DNA of 64,000 bases from Symbiodinium natans (Eukaryota; Sar; Dinophyceae; Suessiales; Symbiodiniaceae). Each line of letters begins with the position of its first letter. The stretch's first letter is position 1. The stretch covers positions 328,501 through 392,500 of the forward strand of contig CAJNDS010001079.1 in the NCBI GenBank assembly GCA_905221605.1. Reading direction: 5' to 3'. The translations under genes and the position numbers were made by a program. The notes beneath the pieces are model-generated. The model worked only from the letters and a program-made list of their open reading frames with translations, had not been told where the DNA came from and made no database searches. Positions 33,401 through 45,135 of this stretch are shown here, piece by piece.

Positions 33401-35105
33401 AGACAGGAAAAGGGCCTCCATTCCCCTCTTGTTCTTCCTTTCTTGTGTGTTTGTCATATAAAGGGGAACAGGAGAAGAGAAGGGAAAGAGAAGGGGAGAG
33501 GAGCGATGAAAGGAACACAATTTTAATGGGAAGAGCCAAGAAAAGAATGGAAGAGAGATGAATAAAGGAGAAGGAGAGACAAAGCAAGTTGCAAAGAAGA
33601 TGGCGCTCTTCTTAATCCATCCCCTCTCCCTTATCTCTCCCTTCCCTTTTTCTTTTCGAAATAAGAAAAACTAAGCAGGAAGAATTATGAAAAGGAGAAG
33701 GGTAAGGAAAAGAGCAGAAGAGATAGGCCGAAAAGAGTGATATGATGAAGTATGGCAAGGTCCACACTCAAGGAGTCACCCTCTGCTTACCCTCCCACTG
33801 CCTTTATCATACAAGTTCCTTTATTGTGGTTTATCAGCTAAACGGAAACAGAAGGAGAGAAGGGAAAGAGAAGTGAGAGAGGAGAGACAATCTTGTTCTT
33901 CCTTTCTTGCGTTTTTGTCATTTAAGGGGGAACAGCAGAAGAGAAGGGAAAGAGAAGGAGCGAGGAGAGATAACAATAACACCATATTAATGGGAAGAGC
34001 CAAGAAAAGAATAGAAAAGAGATGAATAAAGGAGAGGGAGAGACAAAACAAGGCGCAAAGAAGATGGCACTCTTCTTTATCTATCCTCTCTCCCTTATCT
34101 CTGCAAGGAATAGAACAGACAGGAAGCAAGGAGACGGAGTGACAAAACTTGTCGCAAAGCTTTATATATCTCCCTTGTCTCTCCCTAATTAGAAAAAACC
34201 AATCTTGCTATTCACAGATAGATAGGTGCCCTTCTTCCTCTTCAGGAAATCGCCTTTCCCTTATTTTGCTTTTTGAAGCGACTAAGAAAAACAACAGATA
34301 AGAAGAGAGGACAGGGAATGACTAGGTAAAGAGAGGAGCTCTTCAATTTTCCTCCCTATCTCTTATGTTACTTTTCCTTCTTGGGGGATGTCTTTTTTCT
34401 CCCTTGAAGATGCAGAAAACTCTCAAAAGGAACACCCGTTCCAGTTCCATCGCCCATTTACTCTTCAATTCCCTTCCTTATCTCCTATGCTCTTTTCCTT
34501 ATTCATTGCAACAGGAGAAGACAGGAAAAGGGCCTCCATTCCCCTCTTGTTCTTCCTTTCTTGTGTTTTTTGTCATATAAAGGGGAACAGCAGAAGAGAA
34601 GGGAAAGAGAAGGAGAGAGGAGCGATGAAAGGAACACAATTTTAATGGGAAGAGCCAAGAAAAGAATAGAAGAGAGATGAATAAAGGAGAGGGAGAGACA
34701 AAACAAGGCGCAAAGAAGATGGCACTCTTCTTTATCTATCCTCTCTCCCTGATCTCTGCAAGGAATAGAACAGACAGGAAGCAAGGAGACGGAGTGACAA
34801 AACTTGTCGCAAAGCTTTATATATCTCCCTTGTCTCTCCCTAATTCGAAAAAGCCAATCTTGCTATTCACAGATAGGTACAGTACCCTTCCTCCTCTTCA
34901 GGAAATCGCCTTTCCCTTATTTTGCGTTTTGAAGCGACTAAGAAAAACAACAGATAAGAAGAGATGACAGGGAATGACTAAGTAAAGAGAGGATCTCTTC
35001 AATTTCCCTCCCTTTTTCTTATGTTACTTTTCCTTCTTGGGGGGTCCTTTTTCTCCCTTGAAGATGCAGAAAACGATCAAAAAGGACACCCGTTCCATCG
35101 CCCAT
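30490..35105. repeat. Purine/pyrimidine-skewed satellite, nested repeats
   Basis: Runs of GGGAAAGAGAAGGAGAGAGG alternate with CTCTTCTTTATC-type runs. Segments recur at irregular spacing: the CAATCTTGCTATTC block near 31,690 (variant), 33,087, 34,200 and 34,855, and the CTTGAAGATGCAGAAAAC block near 31,877, 33,292, 34,404 and 35,058. A short fragment recurs at 36,195-36,262. No convincing gene. Confidence 0.8.
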
Positions 35106-35439
35106 ATATAGGGAGACAGAGAAATCATGAGCATCAGCTGGGTTTGCTGCACCACTCAAAACTTCTCAAGTGACCTAGGCACACTCTGCGCCTATACGAG
35201 TACATTACAAGTACAAGTGCAAGTACAAGCCTTCGTTTTTGAGGTAGAGGGCACGAAAGGTGGAGGAGGGCTGGGGGGGGTGGGGTAAAAGAATTATGTA
35301 GAGCTACTTATAAGGTTTATACAGTTTATGAAGTGGGCTCTTTTTTCTCCTTTGGCTAATTTTGGGCAACATTTGCCCTTTGGGCCCAATTTGGCCCCAA
35401 AAAAACGGCCCCAAAGGGCCCAACAATGGGAAACGTGCG

Positions 35440-35985
35440 GCTGGATTTGGCCAAATTTTGCCGGACAGTCTGCGGGCAAAATTTGGCCAAATCGGGCTGC
35501 TCTTCGTAGGCGATGAGAAATGCGCGGCTCGATTTGGCCAAATTTTGCCGGGCAGCTTTCGGGCAAAATTTGGCCAAATCAGGCTCTTCGTAGCGATGAG
35601 AAAAGCGCGGCTCGATTTGGCCAAATTTTGCCGGGCAGCTTTCGGGCAAAATTTGGCCAAATCGGGCTGCTCTTCGTAGGCGATGAGAAATGCGCGGCTC
35701 GATTTGGCCAAATTTTGCCGAGCAGCTTTCGGGCAAAATTTGGCCAAATCGGGCTGCTCTTCGTAGGCGATGAGAAAGGCGCGGCTCGATTTGGCCAAAT
35801 TTTGCCGAGCAGCTTTCGGGCAAAATTTGGTCAAATCGGGCTGCTCTTCGTAGGCGATGAGAAATGCGCGGCTCGATTTGGCCAAATTTTGCCAAGCAGC
35901 CTCCGGGCAAAATTTGGCCAAATCGGGCAGCTCTTCGTATGCGATGAGAAATGCGCGGCTCGATTTGGCCAAATTTTGCCCGGAG
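35440..35985. repeat. 87-bp tandem repeat with internal hairpin
   Basis: GGCTCGATTTGGCC starts at 35,526, 35,609, 35,696, 35,783, 35,870 and 35,957: one 83-bp step, then 87 bp. Each unit has inverted arms GATTTGGCCAAATTTTGCC and its complement around a ~10-base loop. 87 is a multiple of three, so several frames stay open on both strands; I do not call these genes. Confidence 0.9.
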
Positions 35986-36298
35986 CTTCCCCCCCTCCCA
36001 AGAATTAAATAGTGATTAATTTAAGTACGACGGGGAGGTTTCGGATTGAAATTATTTAAATTATTTAATTCTTAGGGGGCGGGGAGGGTGGTTCCCCCCC
36101 CTTTTCGGATTTCAACTATTTAAACTATATAATGTATTTACATTATTTGAATTGTTTAAATTGTTTAAATTACATGATGTAAATCATTTAATCAAAGCTT
36201 TATATATCTCCCTTGTCTCTCCCTAATTAGAAATACCAATCTTGCTATTCACAGATAGGTGCACTTCTCATGCTTTTTTGTGTTAGCACGGCTCTACT

Positions 36299-36610
36299 GA
36301 CACATATTCCGCGAAAAATGTGTCATGCTTTTTGTCTTAGCAGAACTCTCGTGACACATATTCCGCGGAAAATGTGTCATGCTTTTTTTTGTTAGCACGC
36401 CTCTACTGACACATATTCCGCGGAAAATGTGTCATGCTTTTTGTGTTAGCACAGCTCTACTGACACATATTCCGCGGGAAAAGTGTCATGTTTATGTTGC
36501 TAAGAGAACTCTGGTGACACATATTCCGCGAAAAATGTGTCATGCTTTTTTTGTGGTAGCACGGCTCTACTGACACATATTCAGCGGAAAAATTGTCATG
36601 TTTTTGGTGA
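36299..36610. repeat. 54-56-bp palindromic tandem repeat
   Basis: GACACATATTC starts at 36,299, 36,353, 36,408, 36,462, 36,516 and 36,572. Each unit contains the near-perfect palindrome TGACACATATTCCGCGG followed by its mirror AAAATGTGTCA. Confidence 0.9.
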
Positions 36611-36879
36611 AATTTACGAACACTTACCCCCCGATAAGCAAGACTTGGAATCACTCCGTTACAAGCAATCAATATTGGCACGCGGCCATTTTTTTCTTCT
36701 CAACTATCTCAAAGGGCGCAGTGTCTAGATCGCAAGCATAATTTCATTGTGTCTTGACGCATCATAGTGTACCAAAGTCTCTGCATCATAAGCATTGTTT
36801 TCTTTGCGCTTTAGTACAGTTTTTTGTACTAAGGTCTTTAAGCTGTAAGCACTTTTAACGGGAAAGGGCGAGGAGGATA

Positions 36880-37130
36880 GCTTGTGATAACTATGACAAT
36901 TTATCATAATTATGATACCTTATCATAAGTATGATAACTTATGATAACTTATCATAATTATAATAACTTATCATAATTATGAAAAGTTGCTTATCATATT
37001 TATCATACTCTGAGATAAAGAACTTGAAGTTATCATAATTATGATAATTTAGATCGGGAAGCTAAAGTTATCATAATTATGATAACTTATGATGGGGAAG
37101 TTGAAGTCATCATAATTATGATAACTTCAG
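36880..37130. repeat. ATCATAATTATGAT palindromic AT-rich repeat
   Basis: At least eight copies of TATCATAATTATGATA or close variants, self-complementary. No gene seen. Confidence 0.8.
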
Positions 37131-37324
37131 GTTGGTAGTTTGGAGTGGAGGGGCAGGAGGGGTTAGGTGCGAGTGGTGTGGGTGTAGTAAATTGTTGCAA
37201 GGGGGCTTGTTGGGGGTGATGGGGTCGGGGAGCAGGTTGCAGGTGCGACGCGGTGCGTGGGGTGGCGCTCTGCGAAGTGAGGTGGAAAATTGGGGAGGGG
37301 TAGGGGAGGGGAGAGGAGGGGTTA

Positions 37325-37665
37325 AAGCACAAGCCCTCCAGCCCCTCCCCTCCAGCCCCTCCAACCCCTCCAGCCCCTGCAGAGCCCTCCAGCCAGCCCC
37401 TCCAGCCCGCCCCTCCAGCCAGCCCCTCCAGGCGCCCCTTCAGCCTCCAGGTTCCTCCAGCCACTCCAGTTCTTCCAGTTCCTCCAGCCCCTCTAGCCTC
37501 TCCAACCCCTCCAGCCCTTGCAGCAGCCCCTCCAGCCAGCCAGCCCCTCCAGCCCCCTCCAGCCCCCTCCAGCCCCCTCCAGCCCCTCCAGCTCCAGCTC
37601 CATCCCTTCAGCCTCCAGGTTCCTCCAGTTCCTCCAGCCCCTCCAGCCTCTCCAGCCCTACCTAA
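37325..37665. repeat. CTCCAGCCC minisatellite
   Basis: Degenerate 9-12-base units rich in CCCTCCAG. A plus-strand Pro/Ser ORF across it is composition-driven. Confidence 0.85.
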
Positions 37666-37689
37666 ATAATTTAGTTTATGGCTTGGCTG

Positions 37690-38115
37690 AGTTTCCCCAC
37701 AATTAAATTAATTTAAACGATTTAAACGATTTAAACGATTTAATTGGGTCCAATTAATTCGTTTAAATCCGACGCCTCAAATAAATAATTTAGTTAGACC
37801 GTAGGATTTAAACGATTTAATTGGGTCCAATTAAATCGTTTAAATCCGACGCCTCAATTAAATTAGACCGTAGGATTTAAACGATTTAATTGACGTTTAA
37901 ATCCGACGCCTCAATTAAATAATTTAATTAGACCGTAGGATTTAAACGATTTAATTGGACCCAATTAAATCGTTTAAATCGTTTAAATCGTATAAATTAA
38001 TTTAATTGTGGTGGGAGGTGAGTACAGACAAGCACAGAGCCAATCAAATTATTTAAATCCGACGCCTCAATTAAATAATTTAATTAGACCGTAGGATTTA
38101 AATGATTTAATTGGT
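37690..38115. repeat. TTTAAACGATTTAATT palindromic repeat
   Basis: Blocks of GATTTAAACGATTTAATTGG and its complement alternate with CCGACGCCTCAATTAAA and TTAGACCGTAGG spacers; four to five partial copies. Confidence 0.8.
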
Positions 38116-38214
38116 TTGGGTTTGCGATTTAACTCTTTGGCATAAAAGCTGAACCGAAAATCTTAGGGACCAGGGCTTGCGATTTGACTCCTTGCTCACC
38201 CCATAATCATAATG

Positions 38215-38845
38215 ATATAAGACGGAAACATATAATAAAGATGACAAAAAGATGATAAACGACTACAAAAAGATGACAGAAAGATGATAAAAGATGATAA
38301 AAGATGACAAAAAGATGATAAAAGATGATAAAAGATGATAACGATAGAAGATGATTAAGATAAAATGCTTTCAAAAACAAAGTCCAAACGATGACCCGAT
38401 TAAAAGATGATAAAAGATGATAAAAAGATGACAAAAAAGATGATAAAAGATTATAACAAAAAGATAACAAAAGGTGATAACGATAGAATATGATTAGGAT
38501 AAAGGATGCTTTCCAAGCAAGATCCAAACGATGACCCGATTAAAAGATTATAAAAGATGATAAAAATATGACAAAATGATAAAAGATTACAACAAAAAGA
38601 TAACAAAAATGTGATAACGATAGAATATGATTAGGATAAAGGATGCTTTCCAAATAAGATCCAAACGATGACCCGATTAAAAGATGATAAAAGATGATGA
38701 ACATATGACAAAAATGATAAAAGATTACAACAAAAAGGTAACAAAAAGGTGATAACGATAGAATATGATTATGACAAAGGATGCTTTCCAAATAAGATCC
38801 AAACGATGACCCGATTAGAAGATGATTAAAGGTGACAAAAAGAAT
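38215..38845. repeat. AAAGATGAT minisatellite with ~138-bp higher order
   Basis: AAAAGATGATAAAAGATGA-type units, punctuated by a TCCAAACGATGACCCGATTA block near 38,382, 38,521, 38,660 and 38,798. Step about 138 bp. Confidence 0.85.
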
Positions 38846-38849
38846 AAAT

Positions 38850-41345
38850 TAATTGAATTAATTGTACAGAATTGAATTAAATTATTTAAATCCCCCGGCC
38901 TCTTTAAATAATTTAAATAATTTAAACAAGTTACATGGTCGGAAATTCGGCCTCAGGCGACTCCGGCCCAGAGCCTGGACTTGGGAGCATTTAAACAATT
39001 TGAATAATTTAAATACGCGCAATAAAATTGCCTCCGGGCAAAATTTGGCCAAATCGAGCCGCGCATTCCTTATCGCGTACAAAGAGCAGCCCGACTTGGC
39101 CAAATTTTGCCCGGAGGCTGCCGGGCAAAATTTGGCCAAATCGAGCCGCGAGAGTTTATATAGTTTCGGGCCTTCAGAAAGGCGCGGCTCGATTTGGCCA
39201 AATTTTGCCCGGAGGCTGCCGGGCAAAATTTGGCCAAATCGAGCCGCGAGAGTTTATATAGTTTCGGGCCTTCAGAAAGGCGCCGCTCGATTTGGCCAAA
39301 TTTTGCCGGGCAGTCTGCGGGCAAAATTTGGCCAAATCGAGCCGCGAGTCTGCGGGCTCAGAGCTTGGATTTGGAAGGGCCGAATTTAAAATAATTTAAA
39401 TAATTTAAATAATTTAAATAGTTTAAATAATTTAATTGGGCCGAATTAAATTATTTAAATTATTTAAATCCCCCGGCCTCTTTAAATAATTTAAATAATT
39501 TAAATAATTTAAATAATGGGCCGAGTTAAATTATTTAAATTATTTAAATCCCCCGGCCTCTTTAAATAATTTAAATAATTTAAATAATTTAATTGGCCTG
39601 AATTAAATTATTTAAATTATTTAAATAATTTAAATGGTCGGAAATTCGGCCTCAGGCGACTCCGGCCCGATGCCTGGATTTGGGAGAATTTAAAGAATTT
39701 AAATAATTTAAATAATTTAAATTTAAATAATTTAATTGGGCCGAATTAAATCCCCCGGCCTATTTAAATAATTTAAATAATTTAAATAATTTAAATAATT
39801 TAAATAATTTAATTGGCCTGAATTAAATTATTTAAATTATTTAAATTATTTAAATGGTCGGAAATTCGGCCTCAGGCGACTCCGGCCCGGAGCCTGGATT
39901 TGGGAGCATTTAAATAATTTAAATAATTTAAATAATTTAAATAATTTAAGTTAATTATAAATTATTTATTTAAATTTTAAATTATTTAAATTATTTAAAT
40001 TATTTAAATAATTTCCTGAATGGTCGGAAATTCGGCCTCAGGCGACTCCGGCCCGGAGCCTGGATTTGGGAGCATTTAAATAATTTAAATAATTTAAATA
40101 ATTTAAATAATTTAATTGGGCCGAATTAAATTATTTAAATTATTTAAATCCCCCGGCCTCTTTAAATAATTTAAATAAATTAAATAATTTAAATAATTTA
40201 ATTGGCCTGAATTAAATTATTTAAATTATTTAAATTATTTAAATTATTTAAATAATTTAAATGGTCGGAAATTCGGCCTCAGGCGACTCCGGCCCGGAGC
40301 CTGGATTTGGGAGCATTTAAATAATTTAAATAATTTAAATAATTTAAATAATTTAAATAATTTAAATAATTTAATTGGGCCGAATTAAATTATTTAAATT
40401 ATTTAAATCACCCGGCCTCTTGAAATAATTTAAATAATTTAAATAATTAAAATAATTTAATTGGCCTGAATTAAATTATTTAAATTATTTAAATCCCCCT
40501 GCCTCCTTAAATAATTGAAATAATTTAAATAATTTAATTGGCCGGAATTAAATTATTTAAATTATTTAAATTATGTAAATTATTTAAATAATTTAAATGG
40601 TCGGAAATTCGGCCTCAGGCGACTCCGGCCCGGAGCCTGGATTTGGGAGCATTTAAATAATTTAAATAATTTAAATAATTTAAATAATTTAATTGGGCCG
40701 AATTAAATTATTTAAATTATTTAAATCACCCGGCCTCTTGAAATAATTTACATAATGTAAATAATTAAAATAATTTAATTGGCCTGAATTAAATTATTTA
40801 AATTATTTAAATCCCCCTGCCTCCTTAAATAATTGAAATAATTTAAATAATTTAATTGGCCGGAATTAAATTATTTAAATTATTTAAATTATTTAAATTA
40901 TTTAAATTATTTAAATGGTCGGAAATTCGGCCTCAGGCGACTCCGGCCCGCAGCCTGGATTTGGGAGCATTAAAATAATTTAAATAATTTAAATAATTTA
41001 AATAATTTAATTGGGCCGAATTAAATTATTTAAATTATTTAAATCCTCCGGCCTCTTTAAATAATTTAAATAATTTAAATATTTTACATAATTTAATTGC
41101 GCGGAATTAAATTTTTTGAATTATTTAAATCCCCCGGCCTCCTTAATCAATTTAAACAATTTAAGTAAATTATTTAAATTATCTAAATCCCCCGGCCTCT
41201 TTCAACTATTTAAATAATTTAAATAATTTAATTTGTCTCAATTAAATCATTTAAATTATTTAAATCACCCGACTTATTTAAATAATTAAATGGGTTGTAG
41301 TTTTTATTTAAATTACTTACATAATTTAAATTATTTAAATAATTA
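38850..41345. repeat. AAATAATTT satellite with conserved 60-bp GC-rich core
   Basis: Long AAATAATTTAAATAATTT stretches. A core beginning TGGTCGGAAATTCGGCC and running to about GATTTGGGAGC occurs at 38,936, 39,635, 39,855, 40,021, 40,262, 40,598 and 40,916, nearly unchanged while the AT-rich spacers vary. Confidence 0.9.
39025..39350. repeat. Second copy of the TTTGGCCAAATTTTGCC hairpin repeat
   Basis: Arms CGATTTGGCCAAATTTTGCC and complement recur here within the AT-rich satellite, with CGGAGGCTGC loops and AGTTTATATAGTTTCGGGCC spacers. Same hairpin core as at 35,440-35,985. Confidence 0.85.
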
Positions 41346-41749
41346 TCAGTTAAATAGAAAAGAAGAGAGGTTAAATAGACCCGAAAGGTTGCTCTTTCAT
41401 ATAGGTATATATATATATAACCCAAATTATTTATATGTCTACTTCTAACCTACTTAGAGGACTTAGAGGGGCTTGTAAGTACAGTTCTAATTCGGGCAAG
41501 AAGTACCCTGAACCTGCAAGTAGGTGTTTTGGGGATTTAGGGTCTTGGGTTTCGGGGACAAGAGAACACTGCGTTGGCCTGCAGAGACCACCACGAAGCA
41601 GAAAAAACTGCAAAGTAAGTCACTTGCCCTCAACCCAAAACCCTCTTGTCTTCGGGTCTGAAGGAGCGACACCCCAAACTCCAAAGCCTCTGGACCAACG
41701 CAATCCCTCAGACCATAAACTCCGCAGGAATGAAACCCTAAGCCCGACT

Positions 41750-42400
41750 GAAACCCTGAAGCCCTCCGAAAAACCCTAAACCCTGAAAAGCCCTAAACCC
41801 TGAAACCCAACCCTTAACCCCCCCAAACCCTAAACCCCCACAACCCTAAAACCCTAAAGCCCTGAACCCCTAAACCCACAAACCCCCCACACCCTAAACC
41901 CTAAACCCCCCAAACCCTAAAGCCCTGAACCCCTACACCCGAAAGCCCTGAAACCCCCAAACCCCAAGCCCTAGAAACCCCAAACCCGAAAACCTAAACC
42001 CGCCCTAAAGACCCCCCAAACCCCAAAGCCCCTTAACCACTAAACCCCTAAATCCCTACAGCCCCTAAACCCCTAAAATCCCTAAAGCCCCTAAGCCCGT
42101 AAAATCCCTAAACCCCGAAATCCCTAACGCCCCTAAATCCCTAAACCCCTAAACCCCAAAAACCCAAAACCCTAAATCCCTAAAGCTAAAGCCCTAAATC
42201 CCTAAACCCCAAAACCCCTCAATCCCTAAGCCCCCTAAAAAACCAAACCCCCCAAACCCCTAAAGCCCCGAAACCCCGAATTAAACCCTAAGCCCTAAAC
42301 CCTAACCCCAAAACCCAAACCCCCATACCTCTAAAGCCCCGAAACCCCTAAACCCTAAACCCTTAAAGTCCCCCAAACCCCCCCCCCCCCCAAGCCCCGA
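41750..42400 (-). repeat. Degenerate CCCTAAA/CCCCTAAA array
   Basis: About 650 bases of irregular CCCTAAA-like units with A- and C-rich spacers. No gene seen. Confidence 0.85.
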
Positions 42401-42418
42401 AACGCCCTGAAAATCCAC

Positions 42419-43130
42419 CAAGGAGCCGTTGGAGGACGGCATCGGGCCCATGAAGCCGATGCGCGACCCCGCGCCTAGGGTTTAGGGTTTAGGGTTTCGG
42501 GTTTAGGGCTTAGGGTTTAGGGTCTAGGGTTTGGGGTTTAGGGTTTAGGGTTCAGGGTTCAGGGTTCAGGGTTGAGGTTTAGGGTTTAGGGTTTAGGGTT
42601 TAGGGTTTAGGGTTTGGGGGTTCGGGTTAAGGGTTTGGGGTTTAGGGTTTGGGGCTTAGGATCTAGGGTTTGGGGTTTCGGGTTTGGGGTTTAGGGTTTG
42701 AGGTTGAGGGCCTGGGGTTCCGGGCTCGGGGTTTAGGGCTTGGGGCTTAGGGTTTGGGGTTTGGGGTTTGAGGTTGAGGGCTTGGGATTTGGGGTTTAGT
42801 GTTTGGGGGTTTCGGTTTTGGGGTTTTAGGGTTTGGAGTTTGGGGTTTAGGGTTTTAGGGGTTTACGGGTTTTGTAATATGGGTTTACCAAACCCCCAGT
42901 GCCCGGGACAGGGTCGCGCGGTCAGATGCACATCTGCCTGCCTTGCTTGGGTTTCAGGTGTCTTCGGACCCTCAAACCCCTAAACTCCCAACCCTAAATC
43001 CTAAATCCTAAACCCTCAACCCTGAACCCTAAACCCTAAACCAGCGCACCCAACCCTGAACCGCCGCACCTCGGGGCTTAGGCCTCCACCTTTCCGGGTC
43101 TCTATTCTTGGCTGCCCAGCATCCATATTC
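42419..43130 (-). CDS. Exon islands of an unidentified gene
   Basis: Minus-strand islands with splice dinucleotides: near 43,125-43,085 (MDAGQPRIETRK, followed by GTGGAG), 42941-42894 (AGRCASDRATLSRALG, donor GTTTGG) and 42474-42419 (AGSRIGFMGPMPSSNGSL, acceptor CCTAG, donor GTGGAT). Phase between the last two is not compatible directly, so an exon is missing. TTTAGGG/TTTGGGG arrays separate them. Function unknown. Confidence 0.35.
42477..42870 (+). repeat. TTTAGGG/TTTGGGG mixed array
   Basis: About 390 bases directly following the minus-orientation array at 41,750-42,400, with one exon-like island (42,419-42,474) at the junction. Confidence 0.93.
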
Positions 43131-43150
43131 GGGTTGAGGGTTTAGGGTTG

Positions 43151-43261
43151 GGATGTTCCCCCTTATACTAAGACTCCTTAATAAGACTCCTTAATAAGGC
43201 TTAATAGGGCCCCTATTGTACTCCCTATTAAGGACTGCTAGTATAAGGCGGAACATCCCAA
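43151..43261. mobile_element. MITE-like element C, intact copy
   Basis: Terminal inverted repeats TTGGGATGTTCCCCCTTATA and its complement (at the right end TATAAGGCGGAACATCCCAA). About 110 bp, centre AATAGGGCCCCTATT. Confidence 0.75.
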
Positions 43262-43716
43262 ATCTGGGGTTACTTTATAAGGGAACCCTGAACCAAAAAA
43301 AGGGGAAGGGGTACCACTGGGCTACCAAGATTGCAAAGGTGATGCCATGAGGTTTCTAGGGCGTTAGGCTGAACGTTTTGGGGCTAAAATACGGGGAGGC
43401 CTTTTGTTCTTTGGCTTATTACTTTTTTTATTTGTTTTTTTTTTTTTTGGGGGGGGGGGGGGAGGGGTCCTATAATTAAAGAATTGTGGAAGTTGGGTGG
43501 TGAATGTTATTATGAGGGGTACCCCCTTTTAGAAAATACCCATCTGGGGCTTCGGGCTTGGGAGTTTGAGGTTTGAGGCTTGGGGTTAAGGAAGTGATCT
43601 CATCAACCTGTCCAGCAACACCGCGTGAGGTGCATGTTAAAAGCAAGCTGATGATTTCGGGCAAGAACCAACGGCCACGTGTCTGTTGATCCTGCCATTC
43701 TGCACAGCGCGGTCGC

Positions 43717-44301
43717 TCAGCGTCTTCCTCTCCCTTTTCTTGGTATCGGCATCGGTTCTCCGAAAATTGACGACGGGGCATCGACATGTGTCTCGAGAAA
43801 CTGCATGGTTCGTTCGATGATTGCCTGCATCAGGGCATGATCTGCATAACATGGCGTCCAGTCCCGTTGCCCAGATGCCAGAAGCTCATCAATGCATTCT
43901 CGGACACGGTCATTCATGTTCAACGCCTTCGCTTCTAGCAATATGTGCTGCGAAGGTTCAGCTGTGCGGATGAACTCCACGCATTCGTCTCGGATTGACT
44001 CAATCATGTACTCATCACACCATCTGCGCAGAAAGCCCACATTCTCCGCAGTCAGTTTCTGCTGCCGACTTGTTCCTGGCATGAGGAACTTCAGAAGCAC
44101 GTCAAACTCGTCGGGGTCCTTTCCTGGCAGATCGATCTCTCCACGAATTTTCTCCTGCATCTCATGCGTAAGCATCTTGTGAAACACCGGAGAGGCTTTC
44201 ATGAGAACCGCTGCCCCCATCGCATCCACAGTCACAAAGTCTCCGCCATCGAAGTTGACGAGGACCCGAAGCAGCAAGATACCTTCTGCACCATCTGCCA
44301 T
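43717..44301 (-). CDS. BTB/POZ domain protein, intronless
   Basis: A 194-residue ORF. Residues from about 8 to 120 fit a BTB/POZ fold: LVNFDGGDFVTVDA, then SPVFHKML, GEIDLPGKDPDEFDVLLKFL, a TAENV segment, and CDEYMIESIRDECVEFI. A helical region follows. BTB domains dimerise or recruit proteins, often as cullin-3 adaptors or channel-type tetramers; which applies cannot be told. The ATG at 44301 is chosen because it is preceded by GTGTGCAG, a good trans-splice acceptor 13 nt upstream, and sits in ACCATGG. A seven-residue longer reading would cross that acceptor. No introns, unlike the surrounding exons, so it may be a retrocopy. The C terminus is basic (PRKGRGRR). Confidence 0.8.
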   Translation of the reverse strand: MADGAEGILLLRVLVNFDGGDFVTVDAMGAAVLMKASPVFHKMLTHEMQEKIRGEIDLPGKDPDEFDVLLKFLMPGTSRQQKLTAENVGFLRRWCDEYMIESIRDECVEFIRTAEPSQHILLEAKALNMNDRVRECIDELLASGQRDWTPCYADHALMQAIIERTMQFLETHVDAPSSIFGEPMPIPRKGRGRR

Positions 44302-45135
44302 GGTATGCACGTCCCTGCACACGAGTAAAATATTTTAACTAATATTATGTCTATGCAATGACTAAAAGGTACGATATGGCGCTAGCGCCAAGCTGATGCC
44401 TGAAGATGTGCTGCAAAGTGGACCGATCATGGCCGAGGGCTTCTCCAAACATCTGCACACTCCTTTCCTAGTATTGCTGTAAGCCCGCACGCTTCCCCCT
44501 CCCCTCCCCCCTGCCCTCAACTCTCAACCCTCAACCCTAAACCATCAACCCTCAACCCGAAACCCCAAACCCCAAACCCTAAACCGCAAACCCTAAACCC
44601 CAAACCCTAAACCCCAAACCCTAACATCCCTCCCCCACCCACCCCAAAAACACAAACAAAATCTCGCAACGAACCCCTCACCCGAACCCTAAACCCTAAA
44701 CCCTAAACCCCAAACCCTGGCGCCTGGGCCACCGAAGCCTGTGAGGCTCTGCCTCCGGGAGACGGGCCTGGGCTTCAGGGTTTCGAGTGCGCGGTGTTGG
44801 GGTTTTGGTTTAGGGTGTAGGGTTTAGGGTTTAGGGTTTGGGGTTTGGGGTTTGGGGTTTAGGGTTTGGGGTTTAGGGTTTAGGGTTTGGGGTTTGAGGT
44901 TTGGGGTTTGGGGTTTGGGGTTTGGGGTTTATTCAGGGTTTAGGTTTAGGAATATCCTCCTCAAGTCTCGATCCTCCTTTTGAGCCCTCTCTGTGACTAG
45001 CTCCCAGAGGGCTCATTCTTTGGGCTTTGTAGTGTTTCAAGAGAACCCAAACCCCAAACCCAAAACCCTCAACCCTAAGCCCCAAACCCTAAACCCTAAA
45101 CCAAAAACCCTAAACCCCATAGACGGACACCCTCT

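Noticed and set aside
30591-34967. Many 60-160-codon ORFs in the purine-rich satellite
   Set aside because: Low-complexity Lys/Arg/Glu or Ser/Leu/Phe translations on both strands, following repeat units.
35304-36008. Repeat ORFs of 162-222 codons on both strands
   Set aside because: An 87-bp repeat without stops gives open frames on both strands. Nothing else supports a protein.
36299-36610. CRISPR-like array
   Set aside because: Spacers are as conserved as repeats, the context is eukaryotic and no cas genes are present.
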